Position numbers and translations under genes: made by a program. Source: Taxillus chinensis (taxonomy: Eukaryota > Streptophyta > Magnoliopsida > Santalales > Loranthaceae). From it: DNA of 64,000 bases. Of this stretch, positions 34,987-48,400 are shown piece by piece; within the stretch, counting starts at the first letter, position 1, and every line of letters starts with the position of its first letter. The stretch lies in contig CM042087.1 of the NCBI GenBank assembly GCA_023512835.1, positions 3,940,021 through 4,004,020 on the forward strand. The letters are read 5' to 3'. The notes under the pieces were generated by a model. The model did not search any database, was not told the origin of the DNA, and saw only the letters and a list, made by a program, of their open reading frames with translations.

Positions 34987-35620
34987 ATGGTCTAGTTGGC
35001 CTAGGGTAGTGGGCGGACTTGGTTATCTTGGGTCCTTTGGAGGAGCCTGGAGGGACGTGCCTGATCAACACGGTCCTCTTGGAGCCTCCAAGGTGTACTT
35101 GGGGCAGTCCAGTCTTGTGGTAGGATTTGCATGCATTGGCATTAGGGCACTAGTTGCATATGTTGCTCATGTGTGATCGTGTGGGAACTGTGATTAAGCT
35201 GTATATGTGGTAGGAATGCATGAATAACGTGATAAAGTGTTAATCTGTGCAACTCTGATCTTTTGTGGTAATTTGAACATGAAAGCAAGGAAAAGAAATT
35301 GTGGAATTGAAACTGTGTGCTTGGAAACTTGAGGCTTGTGAACTGTTAACAAAAAATAAATAAATAAATAAATTAATTAAATATACAATAATGTTGGTGC
35401 TGTGAATGGTTGAGCATGTGATTTGTTTGGTACTGTGTGAAATAAGAGTGGTTATGAGCAATGCAATGGAATGTAAAATTGGTATAGTCTGTTAAATGTG
35501 AACCTATGGACTTGTGTGGTAATAACGCGTGTTATAACTTAAGCTGCTTAGTCGGTAGCGGTCTCATGATTGTTGAGATCGTTTCGTGTTAATCTGGAGT
35601 GCTACCTTTTCGTGTAGCCA

Positions 35621-36110
35621 ATGTTTCTGAGAACTATAAACCATGCGACTGTTGAGGTAACAGAGGAGGCTGCGACTCAGGTTGGGCAAGTGAGAGAGCT
35701 GCAGGCTGAAGGTGATAAACTAATCACGATAGAGGTTGGCATCTTTGACCCGATTATTCTAGAGGTGAGGGATGAGATTCGACAACTAAGTTGGAGCGAG
35801 GTGCGAGGTACGCCGAGAGCTGTCAACCCATGTCATTGAGAGGAGCTTGGGTGAGGATCAACCCTCAACACTCCCGTTTGAGCCCCGTTTCCCAAAGGGT
35901 TGCGCTTGCTGTGGACAACCGGGACATTGGAAAAGAGAGTGTGCCAAGAAGCAGTACCAGTGTCGCCTCTGTGGAAAAATAGGACGTCTTCGTACAGTCT
36001 GTTTTGGTAGGACCAGGAGTGATGTTGGAGGACTAGCTAGTGAGGCCCGTAGAAGAGCAAGACAGAACTTCATTGGTGGTATCGTGCCCCTTTGGTGGGT
36101 TGTCGGTTGA
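35621..36110 (+). pseudogene. gag: Gag remnant with zinc knuckles, capsid deleted
   Basis: An N-terminal segment of about 70 codons from ATG 35621 is followed, after a frame change near 35830, by GCACCGQPGHWKREC (a complete C-x2-C-x4-H-x4-C knuckle, about 35890-35945). A second knuckle QCRLCGKIGRLRTVCF follows, whose His is Arg. In the Tekay-like gag downstream about 330 codons separate the N-terminus from the knuckles. Here only about 80 remain, so the capsid domain has been deleted. No functional Gag can be made. Confidence 0.75.
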
Positions 36111-39100
36111 GTCTCGTACTAGTTATGTGAGGTAGGGTGGACTTTATCATGTCACGTTTGAGTTAGCATTTCGAATGGATGTGGTTGGTGACCTGTTAGG
36201 AAATAAATAAGTAAAAAGAATAAATCTAGATTCATAACGCTAAAAGAATAATAAGTAACTAATGAATATATATGGATGTTGATTTTGTATGTGAGTGGTA
36301 TTCAACTTTGGCACGTGTTGCTAATTAGAGTAACCAAATCTTGTAGGCTACCTTTTGCTAGTGGGAGGGAATTTAGATTGGCTAGCTAGTAGAGCTTGAG
36401 GTGTGAAGTGATGGCTTGTGGGTTATTGTTTGACACCTCCTTGGCAACCTTGATTAATAGAAATATGTCCTTAAGCGGATAGAGGTATGTGTTGGAGTAC
36501 TACTTGAAAGGGGTATTCCTATGGTTACCTTTCTTTTCCAAGCGTTGTGGTTGAGGGGAAAACGTAGCTAGTATAGCCTGCTCTTAGAGTCCTTGAAGTG
36601 TTATCTTGTTGGCTAGAGTGGTCGTTGCAAGTTCTGGTTAGTAACTATATAGGTGTTCTGGGTTCTCAGATGGTCAAGCAGTGGCCATGTGTCATGTTTG
36701 TCGAGTGTGAAAGACCGTGAGTGATGTTCTTAGAACATGTTGTGAAATGGGGATGCACACGTGTAAAATGTGAAGTGTTCTGGAGCTCAACTATCGGCTG
36801 TGAGTGGGTTTCAAGGGTCATGACCGATGCATCCAATTGGTACAAAGAGGTAAGCAAGTGAGATTTGGCAGGCCTTGTTCGGGCTTTTTACCCACATCTG
36901 GAAAACATTTCTCTAGGGGCTATGGGTGTGCTTTTGCATATTAGGGCCATTCCTTTGGTCTATATCTTGAGGAGAAGGTGTAAAATTGGTACATTCTAGT
37001 CGTCAGGAGTCTTGTGTTTCGTTACATGTGTTGAGAATGTGCAGAAAATGTGGCATCGTGTTGTTGTATGTATTGCATAAGTGGTAGAGGTATATAGCAG
37101 AGTTGCTACGTGTGGGTGTTGCGACACATATGCGTAGAGGAGGATGAGGCATGGTGTATTGGTATAGTAACTGTGGTGTGAGGATGAGGAAGAGTGTTAG
37201 AAGTGATGTTGTTTATGTTCTTCCTTGTCTGGTGTTATTAAACTGTTGGTAAGTTACAAAAAAAAAGGGGGGGTTGTTTGATCCCCAGGATTGAGTCAGT
37301 TGGCAGTTTTTGCTTGGAAGGGGTATTAGTGTTACTCCTTGGGGAGCGATTTATGTCGGGCAGATGTCACAAAGGTGCATGTTTTAGAGTAGTGCTGGTA
37401 GGCGGATGACCTACATTTGTGCTCTTGAAAACCTTTCATGTACAGTATCACGCGGTAAGGGAGATGGTTCACGCTATCAAGGTGTTGGTGTGTTTGGGAA
37501 CTACATGAAAGTCCCGAATCAGGCGTTTGCATGTCTTGTTTCCTGCGCCACCTGGAGGAATGGCAGTGATCACTTTTAGCTGAGGTTAGAGCCTGAGTAT
37601 TTCTTGGTCAGTTTGAGTGTTTTGTTGGTGTGTTGAGACAGAGCGTGATGGTTGGTGTAGCGGAGTTAGTGGTTCATGAGGTGGAGTATGTCCTGGAGGC
37701 AAGGGATTCCCTTGTGACCTGTGCGTGGTGACACAGAGGATTCTGTTGTTGTCATGTTTCAGGTAGGAGAGTTTTCCAGGGTGGAGTGGACTATGTGGTT
37801 GGTACCTACCCGGCATCAAAGGATTCCTATCGCATGGAATGTCTGCTGACTGAGTAAGGCGTTATCACTTGGGTTGTAACATAGGCCTCAGTTAGTGAAG
37901 GCTGTGTGGGCCCTTGGTGGATCCCTATCTGACCGTAGTTAGGGAGGTGTTATTTATGTGATGTTCTGGTTCATAGGATTCTTTAGTAGATTCTCAACGT
38001 TGGTGACTGGTGTTAGCCCGATAGTAGCTTTTTGGTCTTGCCGTGATTGGGTATGGTACTGAATTCGTTGTTTTGAGTTACTCCTTGGACTCTGTTGGGC
38101 GTCTTGTTGACTGTGACCGAATTGGTGGAGGGCACACTTCATCCTGATGTAGTTGTGTCCTGGATTGTAAGTCATCTTGAGTTCCCTTTGGCATTGGTTG
38201 GGTTCTGTTGTTGCGTGTATCACTATAGAGTGCGGCGGTTTGAGCAGTGATGATGGTGTTGCTCGGGTGATCTCCATGTGTAGAAACACGATTGTGGTTT
38301 GTCTAATGCTTTTCTCTTGTTTGTTTGTGTTTCCTTGTGACCTCTTAGTGTTTGCCGTCAGGGTAAGGTCTACATATGGAGTGTGGCTACGTTGTAAATT
38401 GTTGGGGTCCATTGACTTCAAATTTCGATGGTGTCATTGTTGGGTATTTTACATTGTGGAGTGTTGGTCCTATTGTGACACGAGTAGGTGTCTAACGCCG
38501 AGTACCCTGCTATGTAGATGCAGTGACTTCTCGTTCAATCATATGAATTCTAGCGAATGGATGCTTCACGCATAGGATTATGGTGTTGGCCTTGTTCGGT
38601 TGTCAGGGTCTTAATGAATCCGTGGGAGGTTTCTCAACCTCACTGTTGTCAGACTTGCTCACATGAGTTGTTGTCAGCACGCTAATTGGCCAAGCTCTAG
38701 TTCTTGTTGTGATCATGGGTGTTATGTGTTGCTTTGATCTTCTCGTGATGCTTACTACTTGATTTCTCTTTTCGGGGACGAACGGTCTATAGGTGGGAAG
38801 GTTGTGAGGAAACTCCTTGCAGATGAGTTTGTATGGTGTCAGCGAGTGGGCAGTGGAACGTTAAACGTGTAGTAGTGTTTTGTTTGTGCCTTGTTCCTTG
38901 TAGTGGTGTTTATGATGTGAGTTGGTCTGTGACCTATGTGATTTGTTAAACGTACGTGTTGGGGATGGGCGTATATGCCGTACACCGTCGTGATGTGAAT
39001 ACTTGTGACATGTGTTAGGTGAGGAGAACAAGGGTTGTTGGTGAGATTAGAATATGTGTTTCCTTATCATGCTGTGTTGTATTGGGTCTGTGGGTACGTG

Positions 39101-39570
39101 CCTTCATGTGTGTTATTGTGTGATATCTTCATTCGCGGGTATGTGAATGGTTGTGGATGATGTGCATCAGCATGTGCATTATGGAAGTGTATTGTCTTTT
39201 CGCAGACGACACGTCCTATGGAGGAAATATGGAAACACGAATCCTTGATGCGTGAGCAACCCCAGAGTTGTTCGAGGACGAACAATCTTAAGGGTGGAGG
39301 GGTGGCTGTTTGTTGGTGTATTTGTATTGTCTTTTAGACATGTGTTCATATTTGTGATGTGTTTTAAGATGTGTATTTGTGACATGCGGATATATGTTAT
39401 ATGCATTATTGTGATGCATGTGGTTATGGATTATGGTGCTACCTTGTTATGTGCTGTTATGTGCGGTGCGCGGTATATGACCCATTTGGGTGTTGTGGCT
39501 CGCCGTGAGGCAAATGGGTAGCTTGTGTTTGTTTTCCTCGTATGTCATTTCTTTTCGAGGACGAAAAGTC
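36111..39570 (+). other. Degenerate interior of the chromovirus-related element
   Basis: No open frame above about 130 codons and no clear pol domain. A TPWGA-like stretch near 37335 might be an RT relic (family form SPWGAPV), but this is weak. The motif TTCGAGGACGAACAATCTTA at 39267, similar to the end of pol at 57785, marks the former pol end. A related motif lies at 38776. Confidence 0.5.
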
Positions 39571-39585
39571 TTAAGGGGGAGAGGA
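39571..39585 (+). other. Polypurine tract
   Basis: TTAAGGGGGAGAGGA directly precedes the 3' LTR TG at 39586. Confidence 0.85.
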
Positions 39586-40290
39586 TGTAATGACCCGTGT
39601 GTAACCCATGTGTAACCCGTGTGTAAGAAGTTAACCACAAACACCTTGGATGTTGGTGCACAAGTTTGAGGTAAGAGATGAGCCCAAGAGGGGACTTTTG
39701 GGAGGTGCATGTGACAAGTGATAACGAACATTTATGCCCTAGGAAGATGTTATGCATATACAGGCGGTTTTAAGCTGTTTTGGCTGATCTTGGAGCTCAC
39801 TTTTGATAGGGTAGATGGCCTCAAACAATTGGCGTGCAAGAACAAAAGTTTCTTAGAATGAGGTCCTCTATCTACCACAGAAATTTCAGAGCATTTGGAG
39901 CTGCACGTGGATTCACCCATTTCATGTGCAAGCATATTTTTGCTTCTCAGACCTCTACTAGATGCAAGGAGGCTTGGGGTGAAGTTTGAGTGCATTTGGA
40001 GCTGCACGCCAATTGGGGAATTGGCATGCAAATTGGCGTGCAGGCATGTTTTTGCATGGTTGCCTTGGTTTTGTCATTCTAATCATCTTTCCCCAAAGGA
40101 CCAGGTTGGAATAGTGATTATTTTGGTGTGTATGGATACGGAAAGGTTGTAACTTGTGTAATCAAAACTACGTCGTTTTGATGCTGGGATTCACTTAATC
40201 AAAACTACGTCGTTTTGATGTTGTGTTGTTTATATAAGGAGGAGAAGCCCCTCTGTTTTAGGGTTAGGGTTTGTTGCTCCACCAGCCGTC

Positions 40291-40327
<37 letters not shown>

Positions 40328-43278
40328 AGGAGAGCTTCTAGTGGCTGCCGCAGTGTCTTGCGTGGGTGGTCGGAGTCTTGCATGGAAGCGGGAGCAGGAG
40401 AACATACAAGGTAGGGGTTCTGTCTCACCTGGTCTGTTCCGGGGTTAGGCCCTGTGTAGAGGGTTTCTCGAGTTTCTATTGTTATTGTTATATTATTTAT
40501 ATGTAAATTCATATAGGTGTGACCTCCTATATGAATGTTGGCCTTCAGTGGCATTTTGGTGTGATTTCTGAGGTTGGGTGGTTAGTGCATGTTAAGTGTT
40601 TGATAAAATGCCTGTGTGAATATGCCTGTGTGTATGCTCAGAACGTGTTTGAGATAATGCCTGTGAGGCTATGCATATTATGTGTTTGAAATAATATCTG
40701 TGTGGCTGGGTTTGTGAGCCTGTGAATATATGCATGCTAAGTGTTCGACATTATTCCCGTGTGACTAAGCATATTAAGTGTTTGATGTTATGCCTATATG
40801 GCCTTATGTCTTTGCGTGTTTGCTTGTACACCCGGTAGTTGTGGAAGCCTTGGGACTGTTTTGTGTTAGCTTGTGAGGTGTGGAAACTATGCCTGAGAGG
40901 CGGTTAAACTATTTGCCTGAGAGGCGGTTAAATCATTGGCCTGAAGAGGCGGTTAAATCACTTGTGGTTAAAGTGTTAGCTTGTGAATGTAGAAATGATT
41001 GTATTTGATGGTGGTTTGTTATTATATCTGTTGGAATGTATCACGACACCGCACTCGTACACATGTCATGTAGATGCTAGGAGCATGGGATGGGTTGGGG
41101 AGACATGATCCCCACCGAGCCGTGGTTGCTCACCCCTCCTACTTGTGGTGTGTTTTCTTGCAGGAACCTACAGGCGTTAGGTGGGAACATTGTAATGACC
41201 CGTGTGTAACCCGTGTGTAAGGAGTTAACCACAAACACCTTGGATGTTGGTACACAAGTTTAAGGTAAGAGATGAGCCCAAGAGGGGACTTTTGAGAGGT
41301 GCATGTGTCAAGTAATAACGTACCTTTATGCCCTAGGAAGATGCTATGCGTTTAAAGGCGTTTTAAGCTGTTTTGGCTGATCTTGGAGCTCACTTTTGAC
41401 CTAGTAGATGGCCTCAAACAATTGGCGTGCAAGAACAAAAAGTTTCTTAGAATGAGGTCCTCTACCTACCACGAAATTTCGAGCATTTGGAGCTGCACGT
41501 GAATTCACCCATTTCACGTGCAAGCATATTTTGCTTCTCAGGCCTCTACAAGATGCAAGGAGACTTGGGGTAAAGTTTGAGTGCATTTGGAGCCGCACGC
41601 CAATTGGGGAATTGGCGTTCAAATTGGCGTGCAGGCATATTTTTGCATGGTTACCTTAGTTTTGTTATTCTAATCATCTTTTTCCAAAGGACTAGGTTGG
41701 AATAGTGAGTATTTTGGTGTGTATGGATGCGGAAAGGTTGTAGCTTGTGTAATCAAAACTACGTCGTTTTGATCCTGGGTTTCACTTAATCAAAACTACG
41801 TCGTTTTGATAATGGGAGGTCTATATAAGGATGAGGAGACTCCTTGTTCTAGGGTTAGGGTTCTTTTCAGCCGTCGCAGGGAGAGAGAGAGAGGGAAGGA
41901 AGGAGAGCTGCTGGCTTGCTGCCGGAGCGTCGTGCGTGGGGAAGACAACGTCTAGCGTGGAAGCAAGAGCGGAGGACGTTCTCAAGGTAGGGTTTCTGTC
42001 CACCCGGTGCGTTGCGGGGTTAGGCCCGTGTAGAGGGTTTCTCGAGTTTCTATTGATATTGTTATATTATTTATATGTAAATTCATATAGGTGTGACCTC
42101 CTATATGAATGTTGGCCTTAATGGCGTGTAGTTTGGATATATGTATATATGCCTGCCAAGTGTTTGAAATTATGCCCGTGAGGTCGTGCATGTTATGTGT
42201 TTGAGGTAATGCCTGTGAGGCGTGCATGTTATGTGTTTGAGGTAATGCATGTGAGGCCACGCACGTCAAGTGTGTTAGATATGTCGTGTGGCTGGGTTTA
42301 TAAGCTTGTGGATATATGCATGCTAAGTGTTCGATGTTATTCCCGTGTGACTAAGCATACTAAGTGTTTGATGTTATGCCCGTATGGCCATGTGTGCTGC
42401 GTGTTTGCTTGTACACCCGGTGGCCGTGGAAGCCTGGGACTGTTTTGTGGAACCCGGTGGCTGGGAAGCCCGGGACTGTTTTGTGGAATCCGGTGGCCGT
42501 GGAAGCCCGGGAGTGTTTATGTACCAGCCCATGTATGATTGTGTTTCTTGTTATAGCTCGTAACTATATCTGGTGGAATAATTGTATCACGACAAAGACT
42601 TGTACACAAGGCATGTAGATATTAGGTGCATGGGATGGGTTGGGGAGACATGATCCCTACGGATCCGTGGTTGCTCACCCCTCCTACCATGTTGTTTTCT
42701 TTACAGGAACCTACAGGCGTTAGGTGGGACCCCAAGGTGGAAGACCATCTTCATTATATTGTTCTCTTCGAAATGTAATTTTATGATTTATGTAACCCCA
42801 GGGAGGGAAATGTCCCGAGGGATTGAATTGTAGTAAGGAACATGGTTGTTTTGTGAACCTTTAATATTTGGAATTAAATAAAGATGTGACTTGTTTGATT
42901 TATTGAAATTGTTAGACTTGCTTGTGGCATCCAGGAATCCAACCCCGTTGCCCTCCGTGTGGGTGAACGGGAGTCACCGGTTTCCTGGGTTGGAAATCCG
43001 GGCGTGACAAACACCAAGGTGGAAGACTTTCTACCTTGTGGCTTTACTCCTTTTGTCATTTGAGTGTTTTGTCAAATGTAATGTTGAGACTATTGTAACT
43101 CCAATTGGAGATGATGTATTGGATTTTGGAACTTAATAAAGATAAGTGGTTTGCCTTTTTGCTATTAATTGTGGATTCTTATGAATGTGTTGGATTTTGT
43201 ACATCTTCCCTTGCCCACCGGGTGGGAAAAGGGGAGTCATGAACCGGTTTCCTCGGGTTGGAAATCCGGGGCGCGACA
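39586..43278 (+). repeat. 3' LTR of the chromovirus-related element, interrupted
   Basis: The LTR is 39586-41190 joined to 43015-43278. It is cut at the sequence GTGGGAACAC by a solo LTR. It carries the paired palindromes (40161-40182, 40198-40219), TATATAAGG at 40231, and donor and acceptor sites at 40411 and 41163. Confidence 0.92.
41191..43009 (+). mobile_element. Nested solo LTR of a related subfamily
   Basis: Starts TGTAATGACCCGTGTG and ends TCCGGGCGTGACA, 1819 bp. TSD AACAT (41186-41190) and AACAC (43010-43014) with one mismatch; the uninterrupted site in the 5' LTR reads GGGAACACCAAGG. It has two perfect ACGT palindromes (41752-41773, 41789-41810), TATATAAGG at 41822, intron-like donor 41987 and acceptor 42706, and no interior. 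Confidence 0.92.
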
Positions 43279-43891
43279 AGTTATATCATTGGAACCCCCC
43301 TCTTTGAATATAGGATGTGTTTGATGGTTTTTGTGTGTGGTTTCAACTAGTTCACTATACTAGCACAAGCATCCACTAAACATGCATTCCAGTAGACTGG
43401 GATGGGCCCAGGGAGACTTGATCCCTACTGAGCTGTGGTTTGCTCACCCCTCCTTTGAACTGTTCACTTTGCAGGGTCTAGCTGGCGATAGGTGACAAAG
43501 TTGAGGTGATTGGCTATAGAGGCTATGGGACCCTCCTTATTTGATTGTTAATGTATCTGTGGCTTTCTGTTTTTTTTGGGTTATTTTGTAAACTAAATTT
43601 GGTATTGTGGGTTTATTGGGAGATTTTCCCCATTTGAGTTGTAATGGACTTGAGTCCTCTTTGAAATGAAGTAAACTGTGGTATGGTATTTTGACTGAAT
43701 GATGATTGTGTGTATGGTTTAGAAGCAAGGGCATGTCCTTTGGCATGTTAGCCCGGATGTGTAGTATTGGGATAGCACCCGTTGCATAAGTCCAGCCTAG
43801 GTGCTTGCACCAACCCCTTGACCCTTCGGGTGCAGGCATGGGCAGTCACTAACCGTCTCCCGGTGTAAGGAAATTGGGGCGTGACATAGGT

Positions 43892-43990
43892 CATATCTTC
43901 TGCAATGACTTACGATAAAACAACAAAGGTCTCAAATCAAATTACATAGGGCTTTATCAGCATTATCCAAATTCTGGGCTTGATCCAACA
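43892..43990 (-). repeat. 3' LTR of the Copia-type element, remaining end
   Basis: Continues the LTR broken at 4128 and ends GATCCAACA on the plus strand (TGTTGGATC as LTR start on the minus strand). Confidence 0.85.
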
Positions 43991-44003
43991 ATCTCCCCCA
44001 ATT
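43991..44003 (-). other. Polypurine tract of the Copia-type element
   Basis: On the minus strand AATTGGGGGAGAT abuts TGTTGGATC, the classic Copia PPT/3' LTR junction. This sets the orientation of the host element. Confidence 0.8.
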
Positions 44004-44120
44004 ATGGATATGCCCAAACCCTTTGTAATCTGATCTGGTAAGGAACGCAAAGAGATAACAAATAGAAAAGAAATTACACCCATTTTCATTGATCAGCAAT
44101 ATAGTACAATTTTGCCTTTA

Positions 44121-45425
44121 TGTTGGATCAAGCCCAGAATTTGGATAATGCTGATAAAGCCTTATGTAATTTGATCTGAGATTTTTTGTATTTCTTTGAT
44201 TGTTGCAGAAGATATGTTATTAATCCGGAGATACACTCGTGAGAGCAAAGCTAAGGATAGGATACATAATCCTGATCTGGACAAGAGTGAGTGTCGTCAA
44301 ACACTTGGTAAATAACCAAGTCACCAATACATACGGAATAAGGAACATTCGTGCGGACTAAGAACTTAAAGGCTACGGATTGCGGAATATGTTCCTAGTG
44401 CCTCAAGCGAACTAAAGTGAAGAAGACACGGAGTAAGGCATCCGAGTCTTTCATACATACGGAGTAAGGAAATATTGATGCGGAATAAGAACCCGAGTCT
44501 TTATTCGCACGGAGTAAGGAAATTAGACACGGAGTAAGGAAATTAGATGCGGAGTAAGGAATCCGGGCCACTCACTCATACGGAGTAAGGAACTTACATA
44601 TGGAGTAAGGAAGCGCTAGTACGGAGTAAGCACTCAGATCCCTTAGACTCGCCCGGAGTAAGGAACTTACATTCGGAGTAAGGAACTTACATGCGGAGTA
44701 AGGAAGCGCTGACACGGACTAAGGATTCCAGTACCAAATAGATATGGAGTAAGCAACCACTGACACGGAGTAAGGTTCCGAGCTTCATTAGCAACGGAGT
44801 AAGGAAAATTACACCGGACCAAGAAGATGCTACTTCAATTCACCGCATTTAAGGCTATCAGCTCGTGGTGTCCCGATGTAAGACAAACTCATTGAGAACC
44901 TGAAGAATCTTACACGTGGATCACCCGGATATGTGGACACAACCTTAAGTATATTTGGGAACTCACAAAGGCACTTATACTCTTCAAACCCAAGATCTTG
45001 AGCTCCACAAACCGCAGCAGTCAAGGCAGAGAGATTACCGAGGAATAGTTAGTGCTGAACGCATTCCGGAACTAAAGTTCCAAGGTTGTCTCTTAGGAAT
45101 GTTTGTATAAATATTCATACTTGTACATTTGTGAAAAGGAGTGTGTATATGTGCGAACGAGCCTGAATAACCTGTGTATGCACAAGAGCTCAAAGAGATA
45201 ATCTAGGCTAGTGTGTGAATCCCTTTGTAAACAGAGTGTAAGAGAGTCTTGCTTCTATTTTGTTGTATTTATCTCTTGATAATAAAACAAAATACTTTCA
45301 CTATCTGGTTATCTTCCGCAGTGATTCTATCACTTGACTAGATTAGTGTAGTGCCTTAAGAGATCAAAAGAGTTTTGATAAGAGCCTATTCACCCCCCCC
45401 CCCTCTAGGCTCCAAGGGACCATCA
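44121..45425 (+). mobile_element. Copia-type solo LTR, plus strand
   Basis: Starts TGTTGGATCAAGCCC and ends CCAAGGGACCATCA. A perfect TSD CTTTA lies at 44116-44120 and 45426-45430. It is the inverted counterpart of the LTRs at 1551 and 2804, including the minisatellite read as ACGGAGTAAGGA (about 44340-44830). AATAAAAC near 45280 is a likely polyadenylation signal. Confidence 0.9.
44340..44830. repeat. ACGGAGTAAGGAA minisatellite in the Copia solo LTR
   Basis: Reverse-complement version of the CTTACTCCG arrays at 2164 and 3435, with about 18 irregular copies. Confidence 0.85.
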
Positions 45426-45443
45426 CTTTATACAAAATTTTCA

Positions 45444-48400
45444 TTAAGGTACATAAGGCTTACTATACTTGAAGATCATCGTTGCAGCCTTCTCTCTAAG
45501 CTCCATTGTGTAGGCTTGGATACTGTTCCAGTTTTTATCCACCTTGACAATAGATTTGATAAAGAAACAGACAAAGGCTCCGCAGCTATCTCCATCAGGC
45601 TATTGTGGCACTAGCTTCTTGCCCCGGACCGTCGCCTTCAGCTTTTCTGTTGGACCCAACGGAGTTAGGCCCCTTTCTTCATAAAGCCCCGATTGCTTTA
45701 TGGCTTCCGTCAGATGAATACGCAGAGGCTTAAATTGATTCTTTCTAACATTTTCCTCCCCAATTTGATGGGAATCAATTAGAATCAGCTGCTTGGACGG
45801 AATCATAAAGACAACCAGCGTGAAGTGCGGCATCATAACCCGGTATGGAATGAGAACAGATTGAAGAGTCTTCCAGGGAGTGTTATCTTTAGTAGTTCCA
45901 TTAATGAAGGTCTGAATATCGGCTAAGTCTAGAAGATATCCTTCATTCCGACAAGGCAAGATACCAAACATGTGTCTGTCCTTGTATAGGGAAGAAAACA
46001 GCCTCATTTCCATCTTAACTGCCCGCGAGAAGTTGTCTATGTTTTCTGTGGTGAGCAGACCCATCTCAGAATGAATAGTCTATATGTCTTGAGGAGAGAA
46101 GGGGTACAACTCGGATAGACATCTTCTCTTAGCATTTGACGCGGCATACCTGGCCATAGCATTAAAAACACTTCCATCCTCATCAAGAGGATCAAGATCC
46201 GTGTATGATGGGAGGAAGGTGTCAGCCGCTGTAGATGGAGTGGTCGAAGGAGGAGCTGCACTAGAGGAGCTGGGCTGAGAGAAGCGGCTGCGTTTGGGGA
46301 TGGTAACTCTTGGAAGCAGTGAGGATGCAGACCACTTTTTTTCAGCATGAGAGGAGGAAGGTGCAGGAGGATCAGATAACACTTTCTCCCCCGGTTGGGC
46401 AGATCGGCGAGGGACGGGAGGAGGACGAGCCATCGTGTGGGCCAAGTCCGCAAAAGAGGTGGACAGAGAATGGATGGACAAGGCGACAAGGTCCATCTTT
46501 TGCTCGATGGAGGTGGAAGAGTCGGTTAAGGCGGAGAGGAGTTGGGCACCAAGGGCATCAACCTTAGCGGCGATGGTAGAAATTTGGGCGGTTTGAGCTT
46601 GGGCGTTGGGCGTGACAGTCCAGCTGAGCAGACAACACAGCATCGGAGTGAACCGTGCCAAAGGAGGCACGTCCAAGCGCTAACTCCGGAGCTTTGGAGG
46701 ACTCCCCGGCAGGAATGGGTGCAGGTGTGTGGTGGGTAGAGGAGTCGGCGGGAGTTGTCACGTCCCCAAATTCCAGGGAACCCGGAACCGGGTACATGAC
46801 TTCCCCTTGCCCGCACCCGAAAGGTCAAGGGGTTGGTGACTAGCACCAATAGAGACTACACCACGGGTCTGTCTCAAATATGCAACCCGTACTCATACAT
46901 CAAGGGTAATCCCGTACTTTCCCATATCTCATCATGCATACAAAGAGTCAAACTATACGACATCACATCACAGATGCAAATACAACCGTCCACGGACCCA
47001 TGTCCGGGATATCACATAAAACAATACGAATATAACGTATCATACATCGAGTAGTGGGCGTCCTCCTGGAAGAAAGTCCTCCACTAGTCTCGGGTCACAC
47101 CCGAAAAGGGTAAACAACAAGTAGGGGTGAGCGACAAGCTCAGAGGTGACCCTAACACTCCACATCATGCAACACATATAAGTCTATACTATATGCTTAG
47201 TGTACTCGTGCACCGTGTAGTGTGCACAAACATCGAGACTCGGCCGCAACAAATATCAGGACAACTTGTCCACGATCCTCCATGGGATCCCAGCTCGGGG
47301 CACTCGGCCCTAGCTCCACGAGCTCAACGGCTCAACTCAGGCCTTAGCCTGTCCACGGCGCAATATGCCCGGCCACGGTCGCCACACAGGCCCGCCATCG
47401 GTGCAAATGCCTGCCACGTCAACCACATAGCACCATCGGTGCATCACGGTGAGAACTCAAACAAGTCACGGAGTCCATGCCCCAATACCTCACACCAACA
47501 TACTAACATTAGTATGGCATGTCATTTTCAATATTCCTTTGGAACCGTAGCCGTCTTCCCAAGTAAATCCTCAATCCTTGATTTATGAAGGAAGTACCCA
47601 TAACACTATTTTCTCGAAATCAAAAGTCCCGGCATTGGGTTCCCATAGCATAAATAAGATAATCTGATTTTTGGGGATTTTTTTCGAGACGTTTAACCCC
47701 ACTTTCCAAAAATTCACCACTACGAACTTTTGGGTTTTTCCGAAATTTTACACTAAAACCCAATTTTCACATTTTGAAATAGTGGGAATTAATTTTTCTA
47801 GTATTTTTCTTTGAATCCAAATGGGGGGGTATTTCGTTATTTACATTGTAACTTAAGTATAGATACTTAAGTGTGTAGATGGGTATAGGTTGCAATGTAA
47901 ATAGGTCCAGTCAATCAAACCGTATTTCGACTGCCAGTGAAACTACATTTTGAATCTGCATTTCGAATCGCATTTCGAATCTCGTTTGAATCGCTTCGAC
48001 TCTCGAACCTACACTCGAATCGCCTTCGACTCTCGAACCTACACTCGAACTACCTTGAAGTACCCATGATGCCTTGAAACTTCCTTCGAAGTACCTTGAA
48101 CCTTCGAAACGATACTCGAAAATTTCACATTCGACACTCGAAATTACACTACATCGAACCTACCTTGAACCTTCGAAATCGCACATTCGAAATTTCCAAT
48201 TTCCACCGATCTCATCGGTCGTTTTCTACCTTCATTCATGACATCTGTTCATCATCGTCTTTCCCCGTTTCTCGTCTGGATTCAACCCGGAATCTCATAA
48301 AACTCATACCTAATACTATATCTTAGGTTTTAAATCACGTCTTACCCCTCGAACGCATTTAAATACAAGATTAACCCAAAATTGGTTTTTCCCCAAATTC

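Larger units (their letters stand above)
33087..43278 (+). mobile_element. Chromovirus-related LTR element with degenerate interior (non-autonomous?)
   Basis: LTRs are 33087-34971 and 39586-43278 (the latter interrupted). The TSD AGTTA is at 33082-33086 and 43279-43283. The initiator-Met primer site is at 34975 and the PPT at 39571-39585. The interior is about 4.6 kb against about 5.4 kb in the Tekay-like element downstream. Only a gag fragment is recognisable. The two LTRs look nearly identical over long stretches, so the insertion is recent although its genes are gone. Confidence 0.9.
4129..43886 (+). mobile_element. Chromovirus-type solo LTR, split by two later elements
   Basis: It starts TGTAAGGACCCA at 4129 and ends ATTGGGGCGTGACA at 43886, with a perfect 5 bp TSD TAGGT on both sides. 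The LTR consists of three blocks: 4129-4800, 32043-33086 and 43284-43886, about 2.3 kb in total once inserts and their TSD copies are removed. The first block has an ATCAAAAC/GTTTTGAT palindrome (4437-4458), a TATATAAAGG box at 4471 and an AGAGAG-rich leader. The last block has the GCTCACCCCTCC block, a pyrimidine tract ending CAG at 43474, and the conserved CAACCCCTTGACCCTTCGGG tail. No internal region remains, so this is a recombination product. Confidence 0.9.

Noticed and set aside
2807..45422. Large foldback/inverted-repeat DNA transposon with arms at 2807 and 45422
   Set aside because: The right arm is an independent solo LTR with its own TSD CTTTA, and the left arm is an LTR with an adjacent polypurine tract. 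No TSD flanks the supposed foldback.
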